Made by a program: the position numbers and the translations under genes. The notes under the pieces were generated by a model. The model saw only the letters and a list, made by a program, of their open reading frames with translations. It made no database searches and was not told where the DNA came from. From Cotesia glomerata (taxonomy: Eukaryota > Arthropoda > Insecta > Hymenoptera > Braconidae): a DNA stretch of 64,000 nt. Shown here in pieces: positions 43,946 through 55,185 of the stretch; position 1 is the stretch's first letter; each line of letters begins with the position of its first letter. The stretch is from the NCBI RefSeq assembly GCF_020080835.1, contig NC_058164.1:15826471-15890470 (forward strand), given 5' to 3'.

Positions 43946-45852
43946 TAGCTGACCCGGCAGACGTTGTTTTGCCATATAAATAATTTCCTAGTAATTTCTA
44001 GTGTAGACAAAATAGCTTACTTATTGTAAGTATGTATGTATGTTAGAATGTGGTATATGCGTGAAATAAGCATGGAGCGTTGTGAACGATGAGGGAATAT
44101 AAAAATAACAAAAGGCAAACATTATTTTTAAGTTATTATAATTTATTCCTTAAAATTATATATCATTAATTCAACAATTACGACAGTAACACTATTAAAC
44201 AATATCAATCTCTTAATGCCATAGCGATAACAATATTTTCTGTTAGTCCATCTTTAGCTAACACAAACAAACTGGATGGTTTACCCACTCAATGGTTTAC
44301 CCGTTCAATGGTTCAGGTGGTGTTTCAATTTCAGGTAGTTGCACTTTTCCTGACGCGCAACACATCCCAGCTGGCTCATTTTTGAATTTCAGAGCATGAC
44401 AATGCGGACATTCCTTGTCCATAGCACCAATTACCACTTTTGAATGAGCATAATATTCAATATCGGGCTCATACTGGAATGCTAGACGCAGGAATGAATC
44501 AGATATAAATGCTCGATGTACCTGTTGTCGTTGTTGGTCATTTGTTCTTCGTCTATTGACTGTGAAACGGCGTGATTGTCGTTGTTCTAGTCTTCTGACT
44601 TCATTGCGTTCAGCTCGTGTATCTTCTGGCTCTTCTTGATGCAATTGCGCCATTCTGACACGTGCATCAGTATTTTGTTGCTGGATTTGTTCTTCTGTTC
44701 TTTCGGATCTGCTATTTCGCAAGTTTCGAGCTTTACTTGTACTGCGGCTCAAATCAGCCCCTTTGCGTTTTCTTGGCATTGCTCACTGTACAAAACATAC
44801 ATAAATAGAATTAATGAAATTATTTAATGATGAAAAATGTTAAAAGTATAACTAGGGCCAGGATTTTTGCCGCAGTTTTTAAATGATTAGTTTCAATTTA
44901 TGAAATTATAACAAAAATATAAGTTTTATGGAAAAATTTTTCAAACAAAAGTAAAAAATTAAATTTTATGAAAACATTGTCTCTTATAATTTTTTCATAC
45001 AACCAATATTTCCATTGACATTTCAAAATAAAGATTCATAATGATTGATTTTTTGGAAACTATGAAAATCTTAATTGTTCAATTACATTTTTTTAATAAA
45101 ATTAAATTAAAATTACATTTTTATAAGATCAACAACATTTTCGATATAAATAAAAAAAAGTATACTTACAACACAAAATCCGTTGTTATTGGAAGCTCGT
45201 GTCACGTGTTGAGAACTTTTGAGGTTATAAAATCACTTGATTAAGTAATCGTGCAAAATACACTCAAAATTGATAATTTAATTATTATTGATAAAATAGG
45301 AATGATTAAAAGTTAATATGAGAGTTACACTGAGATAGCAAAATAATAATTGTCAACGTTACTACTACACTTGATGCATAAACAATAATGATGGCCGACA
45401 ACTGTGTAGGGAGTGAGAAAGAAAGGAGACCGGCTTCGTTCTCCTCCCTACTCCGTGCTGTTTACTGGGTCAGAAGTGACACCTGTAGACATCTGGCGGG
45501 GATAACTAATTAAATGACGATTGATCAGTTTTTGACCGGAGAGGAAAAATGATTAAATTACTAAAATGGCTATTAAAAAATAAGGGTTGATCGTAGAAGG
45601 GTGAAAATTGAGGATTGTATGTATTTTTGTATGTTGTATCATAAAAAAATAGAAATTAAAAATTTTGTCTAAAAAATAAAAAAAAATTTAGGGGTGGACT
45701 ACCCCTAACATTTAGGGGGATGAAAAATAGATGTTGGCCGATTCTCATAGATACCGGATAAGCACAAAAAATTTCATTAAAATCGGTCAAGCCGTTTCGG
45801 AGGAGTATGGCAACGAAAACTGTGACACGAGAATTTTATATATTAGACTAGA
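43944..45852 (-). mobile_element. Helitron/Helentron-like fragment
   Basis: Bounded by TACTAGCTGACCCGGCAGAC (43,944) and AAAACTGTGACACGAGAATT then TTATATATTAGACTAG (about 45,852), both familiar ends of insect Helitron-type elements. It encodes only the N-terminal piece of the Rep/helicase protein, so it is non-autonomous. The interior is otherwise AT-rich without genes. It is inserted in TA-rich DNA. Confidence 0.6.
44297..44779 (-). pseudogene. Helitron Rep/helicase N-terminal exon
   Basis: 160 residues from ATG 44,779: MPRKRKGADLSRSTSKARNL, then a charged helical region rich in Arg/Glu (RTEEQIQQQNTDARVRMAQL), LAFQYEPDIEYYAHSKVVIG and a CCHC-like MDKECPHCHALKFKNEPAGM-CC. This is the typical start of insect Helitron-encoded Rep-helicase proteins, ahead of the HUH nuclease and PIF1-like helicase. 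The frame ends at PPEPLNG, where relatives continue, and no Rep or helicase domain follows. Either the first exon of a spliced gene whose rest is lost, or a truncated capture. Confidence 0.75.
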
Positions 45853-46283
45853 TATATTGTGACATGGGAAAAATTTTCCATGTCAAAAGATTATTTTGGT
45901 TAATTGTTTAAATTTATTTTCTTTTATTATTTAATTATTTTGTCTCAGCTGAAAGAAGGCGGAGATTCGACGCGACTGTATCGCCCCAAACGGTCTCCTG
46001 ATCAGAGTGCGAAGCTCGAGGTAAGACAGGTTGGAGGGAAAAGCGCCGAATTTGAAAAGTATGCATGAATGAGTGTGAATATTGTAAATAGTATGATAGA
46101 GTGAGAGCAAAAATAAGTTAGAGCGATCAGACAAACCCGAAAATTTCACGGAGCCATCGACGACCTGTGAGACATCTGGACGACTACGTTAGAACGAGGC
46201 GAATTCAAATCGGCCAATGACGACAGCGTTTGAACAATTTCAGTCGAGCGAGACGCCATCTGCATCCTGAAATCTGAACCGAG
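45853..46283. other. Unassigned, less AT-rich sequence
   Basis: Starts with a short hairpin (TGACATGGGAAAA...TTTTCCATGTCA) and continues with GC-balanced sequence having no supported frame. Together with 48,170-48,404 it forms the target region of element C2. Confidence 0.4.
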
Positions 46284-46674
46284 TCCCTCGCGGTTTCGGA
46301 ATTACTGTGAAATGACAGTGAAATCACAGTGAAATCACAGTGAAATCATCTTCACCATAAATCCACGGTGAGTTTACGGTAATTTTTTGGTGAATTCACA
46401 GTGACTTTGGGAAATTTTGTCACTATGGTTTAGTAGTGATATCACTGTAGATTAATGGTAGTCTCATAAAGATAACACTGTGGTTTCATAATAGTTTCAC
46501 AATAAATTCATACTAATTTCACTGTTATTTTATTGTGACTTCATAATGACTTGATGATTATAACACCATGAGTTTATAATAGTTCCACAGTGAATTTTTA
46601 GTAATTTCACTGTGATTTCACTATGATTTCACTGTGACTTCATGATGATCAGATAGTTATAACACCGTGTTAAA

Positions 46675-47262
46675 TCCAGTCAGCCTGAGAAAAAAAGCAG
46701 TTGGTTGGCCACTTTTCGACAATTTATATGAAAAAAAAAAAAATAATTTTTTTCTAATTTTAACTATTTTTTAATGCAGAATTTCGAAAAACTGAGAATA
46801 ATTCCAGTGAATTCAAAAAAAATTTTTTAAGTTTAGCTGATTTTTTTGCTTATAGAAAACAACAATAGCTATAGTTTAAAAAAAAAAAAAAAGCAAATTG
46901 AATGATTTTCGCGGAGTTATAGGTACTTGTTGAAAAGCGGAACCGCATTTATTTTTTTTTCATTAAAAAATTAATATTACGTGAAATATTGGTCGTATAG
47001 ACATCGGGTTTGGATCATTTTGTTCCTTATTTAATTCTCTACATTTTATACGCAGCATGTCTCGACCACTTGAGTTTCTGTGATTTTTAACTTGAAGCTC
47101 AACGCTAAAACGCAATATTTTAAACAAAAAAAAGCAACACTTTCCACATACATACAAATGTTAAGAATATTTTTCTGCGTATTTTGAAAGAAATAAAAAT
47201 CCAAATTCGGACCATTTGTCAAAAGTTGCCAACAAACAACTTCTTTTTCCAGGCCGACTGGA
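46675..47262. mobile_element. I: 0.6-kb MITE nested in C2
   Basis: Imperfect terminal inverted repeats TCCAGTCAGCCTGAGAAAAA (46,675) and complement TTTTTCCAGGCCGACTGGA (47,262), extending through TTGGTTGGCCACTTTTCGAC against its diverged complement. No coding sequence. Confidence 0.7.
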
Positions 47263-47443
47263 CTATTTTGAAGCTATAAACTGAGTGGGAAACTGGCAAA
47301 ATTTCGAATGTTCTGTCATGAGGATCAAAGCAATAGTTTATTTGTATTTCAGTGAAATTTACTAAAAATGGGCAACTTTTTTTTGTCTTACTACGATTTT
47401 TAAAAACCTATTTTTTAACAGATTAATATTATAATATATAAGT

Positions 47444-47558
47444 TAGGCTGGCAATAGCCGAGTCGGCTCGGTGCCCACATTTCGAAAGAGTGGGACCCGA
47501 GTTCGATCCCGGCACGCACAAATATTTTTCAGTGATTATAAATAAAAAAAAAAAAAGA
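47444..47558 (+). tRNA. tRNA-derived SINE-like sequence
   Basis: Box A TAGCCGAGTCGG (47,455-47,466) and box B GAGTTCGATCCC (47,499-47,510) are correctly spaced. The T arm pairs (GACCCGAGTTCGATCCCGG region). A short tail leads to A-rich sequence at 47,544-47,558. The anticodon region does not form a standard arm, so this is a SINE head or pseudo-tRNA rather than a working tRNA. Confidence 0.55.
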
Positions 47559-47880
47559 TATGTGCGCTACATTGCCAGGCCTCTGTACCAGCCGGGTTTT
47601 CTATGGTTTTCCCATATAGTTATGGAAGGTAAAAATGTTATTATAGAAGTACCTTCCATACTATTTAAGGCCGTAATGCAAATGCAGGTACTGATTATAA
47701 CGCGTAAGTCGGCCACAGTCGCAACGGATGTGTGTCGGGCATGAAAGAAAAAATCCTGACATGCAGGGGGGTGGGGGCGAGAAAAATGATTGAGAGTTCG
47801 TGGTTGAGAGATGCATAATTATATTGTGGAGAGAAAAAGTGGAGAGACAATAATTCCCCATCCTCCCTTGTAAAACTCAC
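47559..47880. other. Unassigned sequence inside C2
   Basis: Short frames on both strands (for example 47,490-47,744) show no motif. Confidence 0.35.
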
Positions 47881-48169
47881 AGTGGTGTCACTCTAAGCTG
47901 ACTGCAGTATCACTATGGAATTACTATCAAATTACTATGAATTTATGGTGAAACTGTTGTAAGATAACTATGAAACGAGTGTGATAAAATGATAAGACTA
48001 CGGTGAACTTACTATCGAACCACTCTGAGATCACCATAAAACCACAGTCACCTAATGTCCCTATGTCATAGTGATTTCACCGTAAATTCATCATGATCTC
48101 ACTGTCTTTTCACTACAATCTCACTAAAATTTTACTGTGATTTAACAGTGATTCCGAAACCGCGAGGGA

Positions 48170-48404
48170 CGTAGCATATCGACCAATCATCGATCGCAAC
48201 GGAATACTGGACGCATCCCGTAATACAACGGCCGGCTACAAGAAGCTGTGAGCTGATTGGATGCGATTTTTTGGAACCAACAGAAAAGTAAAGAGCATGT
48301 GTTGCCGAGGAGGCAGCGATATTAACAATGAATTCTGATCTGGACGCTGTACCTGTTGGTCGACTATCATTCTGATACGCCATTAACGAGATACTTTCAC
48401 CGTA
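48170..48404. other. Right flank of C2, no gene
   Basis: GC-balanced sequence without a convincing frame (a 110-codon minus frame overlaps the C2 end and has no motif). Confidence 0.35.
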
Positions 48405-48935
48405 ATTAAAAATCCGAACAAAAACAGTTTCACTGTAAAAAAGTCGCGCCAAGTCCACGTTCATAAGACTATTAGGAAAAAAAATTTTTTTTTTTTCTTT
48501 ACAAAAAGATACAAAATAAAAAAATTAAAAAATCCGAGTAACCGATATGATTGTTTATGATTTTCGGAAATTAAAAAAAATTTTATTGTAAATTTAAAAA
48601 TTAAAAAAAAAATTTTAGAACGTATTTAGTGTGCGCGGTTGCAAAATATTTTACTTTTAATGAAATTCGTAAAATCTATTTACTAGGACTTTAAAAAAAT
48701 TGAAATACACAATGACGCACACCAAGTACGTTCTAAAATTTTTTTTTATTTTTAAATTTACAATAAAATTTTTTTTTAATTTCCGAAAATCATAAACAAT
48801 CATATCGGTTACTCGATTTTTAATTTTTATTTTGTATCTTTTTGTAAAGAAAAAAAAAAATTTTTTTTCCTAATAGTCTTATGAACGTGGACTTGGCGCG
48901 ACTTTTTTACAGTGAAACTGTTTTTGTTCGGATTT
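48405..48935. repeat. E2 foldback: ~530-bp palindrome
   Basis: AAAATCCGAACAAAAACAGT followed by TCGCGCCAAGTCCACGTTCA is mirrored at 48,876-48,935. The arms are about 200 bp and include CCGATATGATTGTTTATGAT. The loop holds GACGCACACCAAGTACGTTC. A single-arm relative lies at 31,350-31,660. Confidence 0.88.
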
Positions 48936-49472
48936 TAGTATTATTTGTAATTATAATGAAAATTTACAATTGATAACAACTTAAATATCGTGTTGACTGC
49001 ATTTTTTACTGCAAACTATCCCCTTAAAGTTACAGTTTATGTAGATGTAATTCCAGTGCACCCTGGCGGCCATAGATGCAAGCTATGAATCACTTTTTTT
49101 TACTGTAGTTGCGTGTCTATAGGAAGGATTACTACACATTTTTATTTTATCTAGTCTGTGGCGCTGATATTCCCCATTGAAAAAAAGTCAGGATCGAAAT
49201 TTCTGGGCTTACTATAGTTTGTGCTGATAAAATTTAATAATTTTAAGTGAATTAAGTGTTATAATTGATTATAATTAATTAATATCAGTAAAATAAAGTA
49301 TAAATTACTTTTATAATATATCATTTTGGAAAAAGGAGAACCATATAATTAAATAAAATTTTGCAACCTCGAAATACCGTTTTGCTTACAGTAAACACAG
49401 TCGGTAGTCTGGCGCTCCGTTTACAACGGATTTGAACGGAACTTGGTGCCAGATTCTACCGAATCTGTGGAT
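48936..49472 (+). repeat. E2 body; empty site for element A
   Basis: Matches E1 in inverted orientation from the foldback to ACCGAATCTGTGGA. At about 49,279 (AATTAATT|AATATCAGTAAA) it is continuous where E1 holds the 2.0-kb A1 insertion. Confidence 0.75.
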
Positions 49473-50640
49473 TGGTGGAGTGATAAAATATTGCCGGTAA
49501 TTAAAATTGTTGTATCGTTGAGAATATTTTTGACGATCGTTTGAGCTGGTGGATTATTACCGAGTGCCAAGGTATTTTGTTAGCACGTGCAAGTGGGAAA
49601 CGCCATCGCCGAGAGATCGACGCCAGTCCACCAGTCTTCCCGCCAATTAAGTTAGCGCTTTTTGACGAGCCAACACCGCCTTCAAGGAGTTTACTGCGGC
49701 CACAGGGTGAGTTTGATCGATAATTCTAGCTTCAGGGTGTCATCGCGACATCGCGATCAATTTTAGTAAATTTCACCAGTTTGATTTTTGGTGTAATTTT
49801 TTTGTATTAATATTTTTTTTACGAAAGTAATTATTGAATTCCTTTCGGATTATCGAGACGTGCGTGACGACACTGTGAGGCCCGGTACCATTGGGTTGTG
49901 TGAACTTGTGGGTGTGTTCGTGATCTCACCACGTGGGAATTGATACCGTGCTTTAACCAATTTGAGGTTAATACATCGTTTATTCGCTAGTATTATTACT
50001 TTTATTTAATTTCAAATGAATTAAATTGTTTGTTTCGCCGCACAATCAGTTTTTAACCAATTTGAGGTTAATTTATCGTGTATTCACTAGTATTATTACT
50101 TTATTTAATTTGAAGAAAAATAAGTTGTTTATTCCGCCGTATAATTAGTTATAAATTAATTTGAGAATTTTGTGAGCCGATGACGGACCGAAGTTAATTA
50201 TTCTGTTGATTTTTTGTTGTTTTACTTCGATTTCGATTATTTTTATTATCGATTAATTGATTATGTCAACGTAATACTAATTGTAGTATATTATATTATA
50301 TTACAATATATTACTATTTGCGAATTATCGACTGATCACAGCTATATTTTTTTTTGGTTTGTTATTATTGTCGTTACTTCGACGAGAATTAAATCGTTAT
50401 TATACGAATTTGGCGACACCTTATGAATTATATTGGCGACTGCTGTAATAAATTATTAACTGAACATTCGGTAATCAATTTTTTTTTACCTCTTCCCTCC
50501 CCGAGATCACGTAGATTTAATACTTTTGCTTTTCGCCGATTATTCGAATTTTTGAATCTCTTCGTCGCCGACCCGCCGCCCGACGACGATCAACAACGAC
50601 TTCGAATCGTGGAACGGTAAGTTCCTGGCGCCCAACTACC
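49473..50640. repeat. Unassigned; possible LTR-type leader with a ~90-bp tandem duplication
   Basis: ACCAATTTGAGGTTAAT and GTATTATTACTTT blocks are tandemly duplicated at about 49,955-50,045 and 50,050-50,150. TGGCGCCCAAC at about 50,629 looks like a tRNA-Lys primer-binding site, but no CA-ending LTR precedes it and no pol sequence follows. No gene is called. Confidence 0.3.
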
Positions 50641-50751
50641 TTCGAAACCCAGGTAAGCTAATTTAGGTGGTGCTCTCCGGCCCTGTCGACACCAGTGCCG
50701 GCGAAATCCCATTATAAATTTTATTAACCAATTTGAGGTTAATTTATAATT

Positions 50752-50756
<5 letters not shown>

Positions 50757-50819
<63 letters not shown>

Positions 50820-50943
50820 AAATTTTTGAACCATATGTATTTTCTGACTCAGTTTGTCGAGTTAGGTCGAAATATAGCAAAATTTATGAAAAGTTACGTC
50901 ATGAGGATAAATACAATAGTTAGATTTTTATGAAATCTACTAA
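50757..50943 (-). repeat. A3: left-end fragment of family A
   Basis: (TA)n (50,757-50,816), TTGAACCATATGTATTTTCT, GACTCAGTTTGTCGAGTTAG and terminal GAAATCTACTAA. It is the same block order as in A1 and A2, truncated at the TA tract. Confidence 0.8.
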
Positions 50944-51788
50944 AAAAGTGGAATTAGAGGTCTTAACACTTTCAAATAAATACAATAGACGGCATATGCC
51001 GTGAATCTGAGAAGTGAATTTTTTTGCAAAACAGCCATTCCAAAATTTTGACTTATGTGACCAGTTGTTAGAACGCCATCTATTAATTAACAAAATTTTA
51101 AACCATTAGAGATATTGAAGAATTTGTCAACGAACATGACACAATTAATTAAAAGTCTCAAAACATGTACACATCTTGTTAAACCGGGTTTTTCAGCGTG
51201 GGGTAATGAGTTACCCCATGTGGCCGTTATGTGGCTTGGGTAAGGTGTGGCCGGTAAAGGTTAATAGATGAGAATTATTTTATATAAATTTAATCAATGA
51301 TTTTAACAAATCCAAACCAAACGAAGAAACAATTTAATCGTTGATAAGATGGCTTACGTCACGATTACGAAGAGAAGTCTTCCTCGGTGAGTAGGCCTTC
51401 CATCAGACTCCCCAAAATAGAATTTGGACTGGTCTTCGCTATAGTAGGTTCACCTTCAACTAAATAATTTTCTAATGCTAACCAGCAGCTCGCAGACCAA
51501 AGACTGACTAAACTAAACTATAACTAACTGAGCCGACCCCGTCTTCGCTAATACAACTAGCTCCATCCCGTTGACCACTTGGCTTCTTTGGAGATCCTTC
51601 TAGTTGTACGCTCGACAATCGACTCTCTAACGACCAGCTCAACTAACTGAAGAGAGGCCCTAAGCTCCCCACTCCGGAGACCCAGACTACCAACTCAAAC
51701 TGTCAGCGCTGCCCATTGCCTGAAAATGAAACCGACGAAGGCTGGTACGCAAGGTTTCTGCACGAGCACGAGTATATCTATAATTCAC
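50944..51788. other. No gene seen
   Basis: Includes a moderately GC-rich block (51,190-51,770) with TGGGGTAATGAGTTACCCCA, an 8-bp-arm palindrome. No frame or known element recognised. Confidence 0.4.
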
Positions 51789-52209
51789 TGTTACAATTGA
51801 AAATATATTATTGAATAAAATTTGAGAAATTTAGAAACAATTCGGAATTAAAAATATTACAAGATTTTTTACAGTTTTTCAAGGAAATTTGTGTTAAAGT
51901 TTATTAAGAAAAATTTGCTCTAAAATATAGTAAAAAAAACCTAGTAAAATTTAATAAAGGAAATTTGGTGACATTTAGTGATGAAAATTTGGTGAAATTT
52001 AATGAGGAAAACTTTGGGAATAATTTTATTGTAGAAACCGCTGTATAGACGCCCAAAAGGGGGTACAGTCGGGAACAGGGATTTTTACGTTAGAAACCGT
52101 TGCATAGACGCCCGCTATAGGGGTGCAATTATTGGAATAAAGCCTATATTTCAGAAATCGTTGCGTAGACGTCCAGTGGAGGCGGAGTCGGGAATAAGTT
52201 GGTAAATAA

Positions 52210-52273
<64 letters not shown>

Positions 52274-52601
52274 CAGTAAATAAAATATTACGTCGAGGTC
52301 CGGTAGACGCGTAATTAGTTTTAAATCACTACGTAAAGATTCGGTGGACGCGTAGTTATTTTAAGTATTTATTTTATAAGGGGATTTATTGTTGTAAAGT
52401 TGGGAGTTGGGTAAGTAAATTTATATTAATTTATTAGTAATTCTGCCTGAATTTATTTACAGCACCTCTCGCAATCTCTCTCACGACCCTAGATTATTTT
52501 TCCTCTGCTGTGGACCGGCTTTGGAGGCCGAAAAAAAACTTCAGTGGTGCCCTAAAGAAATTTTTATTGGGGCGACCAAAATGACGATTAACCCCGTCAC
52601 A
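51789..52601 (+). repeat. Candidate LTR or solo LTR with internal ~75-bp repeats
   Basis: Begins TGTTACAATTGA and ends CCCCGTCACA, compatible with TG...CA LTR ends. Inside, AGAAACCGYTGYATAGACGC recurs at about 52,033, 52,091 and 52,152, with two diverged GGTAGACGCG/GGTGGACGCG units after the GT tract (52,211-52,271). No second copy in the window, so the boundaries are guesses. Confidence 0.3.
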
Positions 52602-53475
52602 CTATCAATGTTTCGATCTTATTTGAGTAGGAAATTTACTTCTGTTTCAGCTGCCAAATGGCACTTTTTTTTATAAATAACTTTTAAATTCTTCGATTCA
52701 TCGAATCAAAACTGTGTGAAGAATATTTGTGCCTAAAAATATGTTTTAAGATAATGGGTTTTTTGAGAACATTTTATTTTTTCAATTACAATGAAACTGC
52801 AAGTGTCAAACAACTAGGCCAATTTTAATAACTGGGTCTTTTACCTCATGCCACCAAAAATATTTTCCTTTCCACAGAATTTGATTATATAACGGAACTA
52901 TCAACTAACTTACTTTCAACTCTCCATCGCTGCATGGTGTTTAAAATACCCACGAAAATCAAATTAACATCTTTTAATTGTTCTCGAGTCTTTTTTTGTA
53001 ACTCCTTATTATTTTTCGATTTCCATCTATAGAGATCTAATATCAATTTTTTTAAATTACTCGTACAATAGAATATGATCCAATAATTACCGTTAATATT
53101 TTTAAGCGACTTTGTTGGGTAATTATGTCCGTTCTTATTACTTCAATAGAATCTCTCACCATAAATAAGTCACATACGTGAGAAATTGTTACGGCTAAAA
53201 AAAAAAAAAATTACAACATAATATTTAGTGATTGTCACAGATTCAGATTCTCTGATTGAAAATAAGAGAAAATTAAAAAATATTGGAAATAACGGAATTA
53301 AAATTATTTTTTAATACTTCTGAATTTTTCAGAATCTTAGAATTCCATCTCTGATGGAGAATTAACAATCGTATAAAAAAATTTTGTTAACAAGCGCGTT
53401 ACGATATAATTTCGATAAATGTACAATGGAATGATCAACAAGTTATAAAATGTTTATTTTACTACAGATAACGGC
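52602..53475. other. AT-rich, A-type right end near 52.65 kb; no gene
   Basis: AAATTTACTTCTGTTTCAGC with TGCCAAATGGCACTTTTTT (52,649-52,690) matches the right terminus of family A. The rest has no recognised content. Confidence 0.45.
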
Positions 53476-53488
53476 AGTGTGTGTATAT

Positions 53489-53556
<68 letters not shown>
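53476..53556. repeat. (GT)n microsatellite 3' of NLTR-3
   Basis: About 80 bases, mostly GT, directly joined to truncated LINE sequence. Confidence 0.95.
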
Positions 53557-53559
<3 letters not shown>

Positions 53560-54795
53560 ATACCCGTTTGACCTCCAGGTTGTCAGTGAATTCACGTTTG
53601 AGTGCTTCACGGACTTCGCTCTCGGTAAAGATTTCATCTAAGTCGAGGATCTCGATCGTTGTTGTTGGTGTTAGCGTCTTGACTGTGCCGATGTTTGCAG
53701 TGGCTGCCCTTACTGCATCGGTGAATGCCTTGCTGTCTTCGGTCTTTCGAGCCATTTCAAGGAGAACGCCTCCGTGTTTCGTCTTTTTAATAGACCTTAT
53801 GTCTACGCCCGTCTCGACAGGGCTTACCTTGGCCTTGATTTCCTTCAGGAGATCGGCGTATATTCGCCCTTCAGCTGGTTGGACTAGGACAGCTTTAGTT
53901 CTTGTCTTCTTCCTCCTTGGTTTCTTGGAGCCACCGCTGTTTGGCTGGTCTTGGGCTGTAGCAGCTTGAGTTACTGGCTCCTGTTCTTTCTTTTTCTTGT
54001 TTTGCCGAGTCACTTTGGTCCAGGTATCATCCCGGGCTGTCTTTTTCTGTGCTGGCTTGTCAATATCTGAGGAAGGGCTGGGCGTGGACAGCGGCCTCTT
54101 CTTGTTGCCATCTCCTTGCTGTGGTGATTTCTTAGGAGTGGTCAGAGGTGGCTGTGATTTTTTGTTCAGACTCGGAGATGTTTGAGTCGTTGACGCCGAC
54201 TTCGTTGGTGATTTGTTGGCCAGCCTATATGCCGTACTAATAGACGAAACCAATTTTCTGATCTCATGGTGGAGATTCTTTTTGTCTTTTATGAAGTCGG
54301 CTAACTCATCAATCTTGTTGCCGAACCTCTCCATTAGTGACTGTTGGCCGGTGACGGTCGGTAGAGAGTTGATTCTTCCTCGGTGGGTTTGATTAGTGGC
54401 AGGAGCAAAAGGTCCTCCACTTTTTGAAGGAATGTTGCTCAGCTGTCCGTTCTCTGCCATCTGGGCTGATTTCGTACTCCCTGTAACCTTGCTAGCATTG
54501 CTAGACAGCAGAGCCATGGGGTCTACTCCACTGTTCAAACGGTCGCTTGATAACGACGAGTTTAGGCCCATTTGCACGCCTTCCCTCGCCGGCACTGAGG
54601 TATCCATCCTCTGTACTGTAAACGATGTTTGAAAATCTTCTGACATTTCCATATCATCTTTTGCTAGGTTTTGGTCCACCCCGAGTATTCTATTTCCTCG
54701 GTACCCGACGCATCTGACGTGCAGATATGCCGGATATTCCCCTATCCGCCACCTGAGGAGGCGCCCGATGCGGGACCCAGCAAGCCCGACACGAG
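53557..54795 (-). mobile_element. NLTR-3: 3'-truncated R1-clade LINE between GT tracts
   Basis: Carries the same 5' end as NLTR-2 (CTCGTGTCGGGCTTGCTGGG at about 54,795) but stops inside ORF1 after FTDNLEVKRV, where a GT tract begins. Ordinary LINE truncation removes the 5' end, so loss of the 3' end points to later deletion, perhaps by recombination between the flanking microsatellites. Confidence 0.85.
53559..54652 (-). pseudogene. NLTR-3 ORF1, C-terminally truncated
   Basis: From ATG 54,652 the protein parallels NLTR-2 ORF1 residue for residue in order: RLNSGVDPMALLSSNAS, FGNKIDELADFIKDKKNLHH, a Lys-rich middle, AVLVQPAEGRIYADLLKEIK and IEILDLDEIFTESEVREAL. It ends before the zinc knuckles. 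The frame is otherwise unbroken over about 360 codons, suggesting a young copy cut by a recent deletion. It cannot bind RNA through knuckles and has no ORF2. Confidence 0.9.
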
Positions 54796-54802
54796 GTGTG
54801 TG

Positions 54803-54874
<72 letters not shown>

Positions 54875-55185
54875 CCTATCATAACTTTTGAACAGATCAA
54901 CCGATTTGATCGTTGTTGACGTCATTCGATAAGGTTAAGTAAAACTAAGACTTCCTAGTAGATTTGAATGAATTCGGTGCGATAGGTTTTGAGAAATTTT
55001 AAAAACACCAAAAAAGAAGCTTTGAAAATCCTTTTTTTATAATAACTTTTGAACTGCTTCATTGATCAATTCTATGACTTTGTCAGCTCTCCAGCTTAAA
55101 AAATGGGGTCGAATGCCGTTTAAAGCATCAAAATCGATTCGTTATCGTTAACAAAAAATTAAAAACAAAAATCTGGAAAACGGTT
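54796..55185 (+). repeat. Family B fragment (B6) with (GT)n
   Basis: (GT)n at 54,796-54,871, then TAAACCTATCATAACTTTTG and diverged B sequence to about 55,185. Here the LINE 5' end lies directly in the GT tract. Confidence 0.75.

Larger units (their letters stand above)
46284..48169. mobile_element. C2: element with CCCTCGCGGTTTC termini, containing a tRNA-like SINE and a nested MITE
   Basis: TCCCTCGCGGTTTCGGAATT at the left and the complement ATTCCGAAACCGCGAGGGA at the right, near-perfect terminal repeats. The outer zones are packed with CACTGTGA/TCACAGTG-type motifs. Inside are nested insertion I (46,675-47,262), A-like terminal sequence (about 47,320-47,370) and a tRNA-like SINE (47,444-47,558). 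No protein is encoded. Confidence 0.8.

Noticed and set aside
48132..48464. 110-codon minus frame near C2
   Set aside because: Begins in the E2 palindrome arm and ends in the C2 terminus, spanning two unrelated repeats; no motif.
50625..50650. TGGCGCCCAAC as an LTR-element primer-binding site
   Set aside because: No LTR ending in CA precedes it and no gag or pol follows; a short match only.
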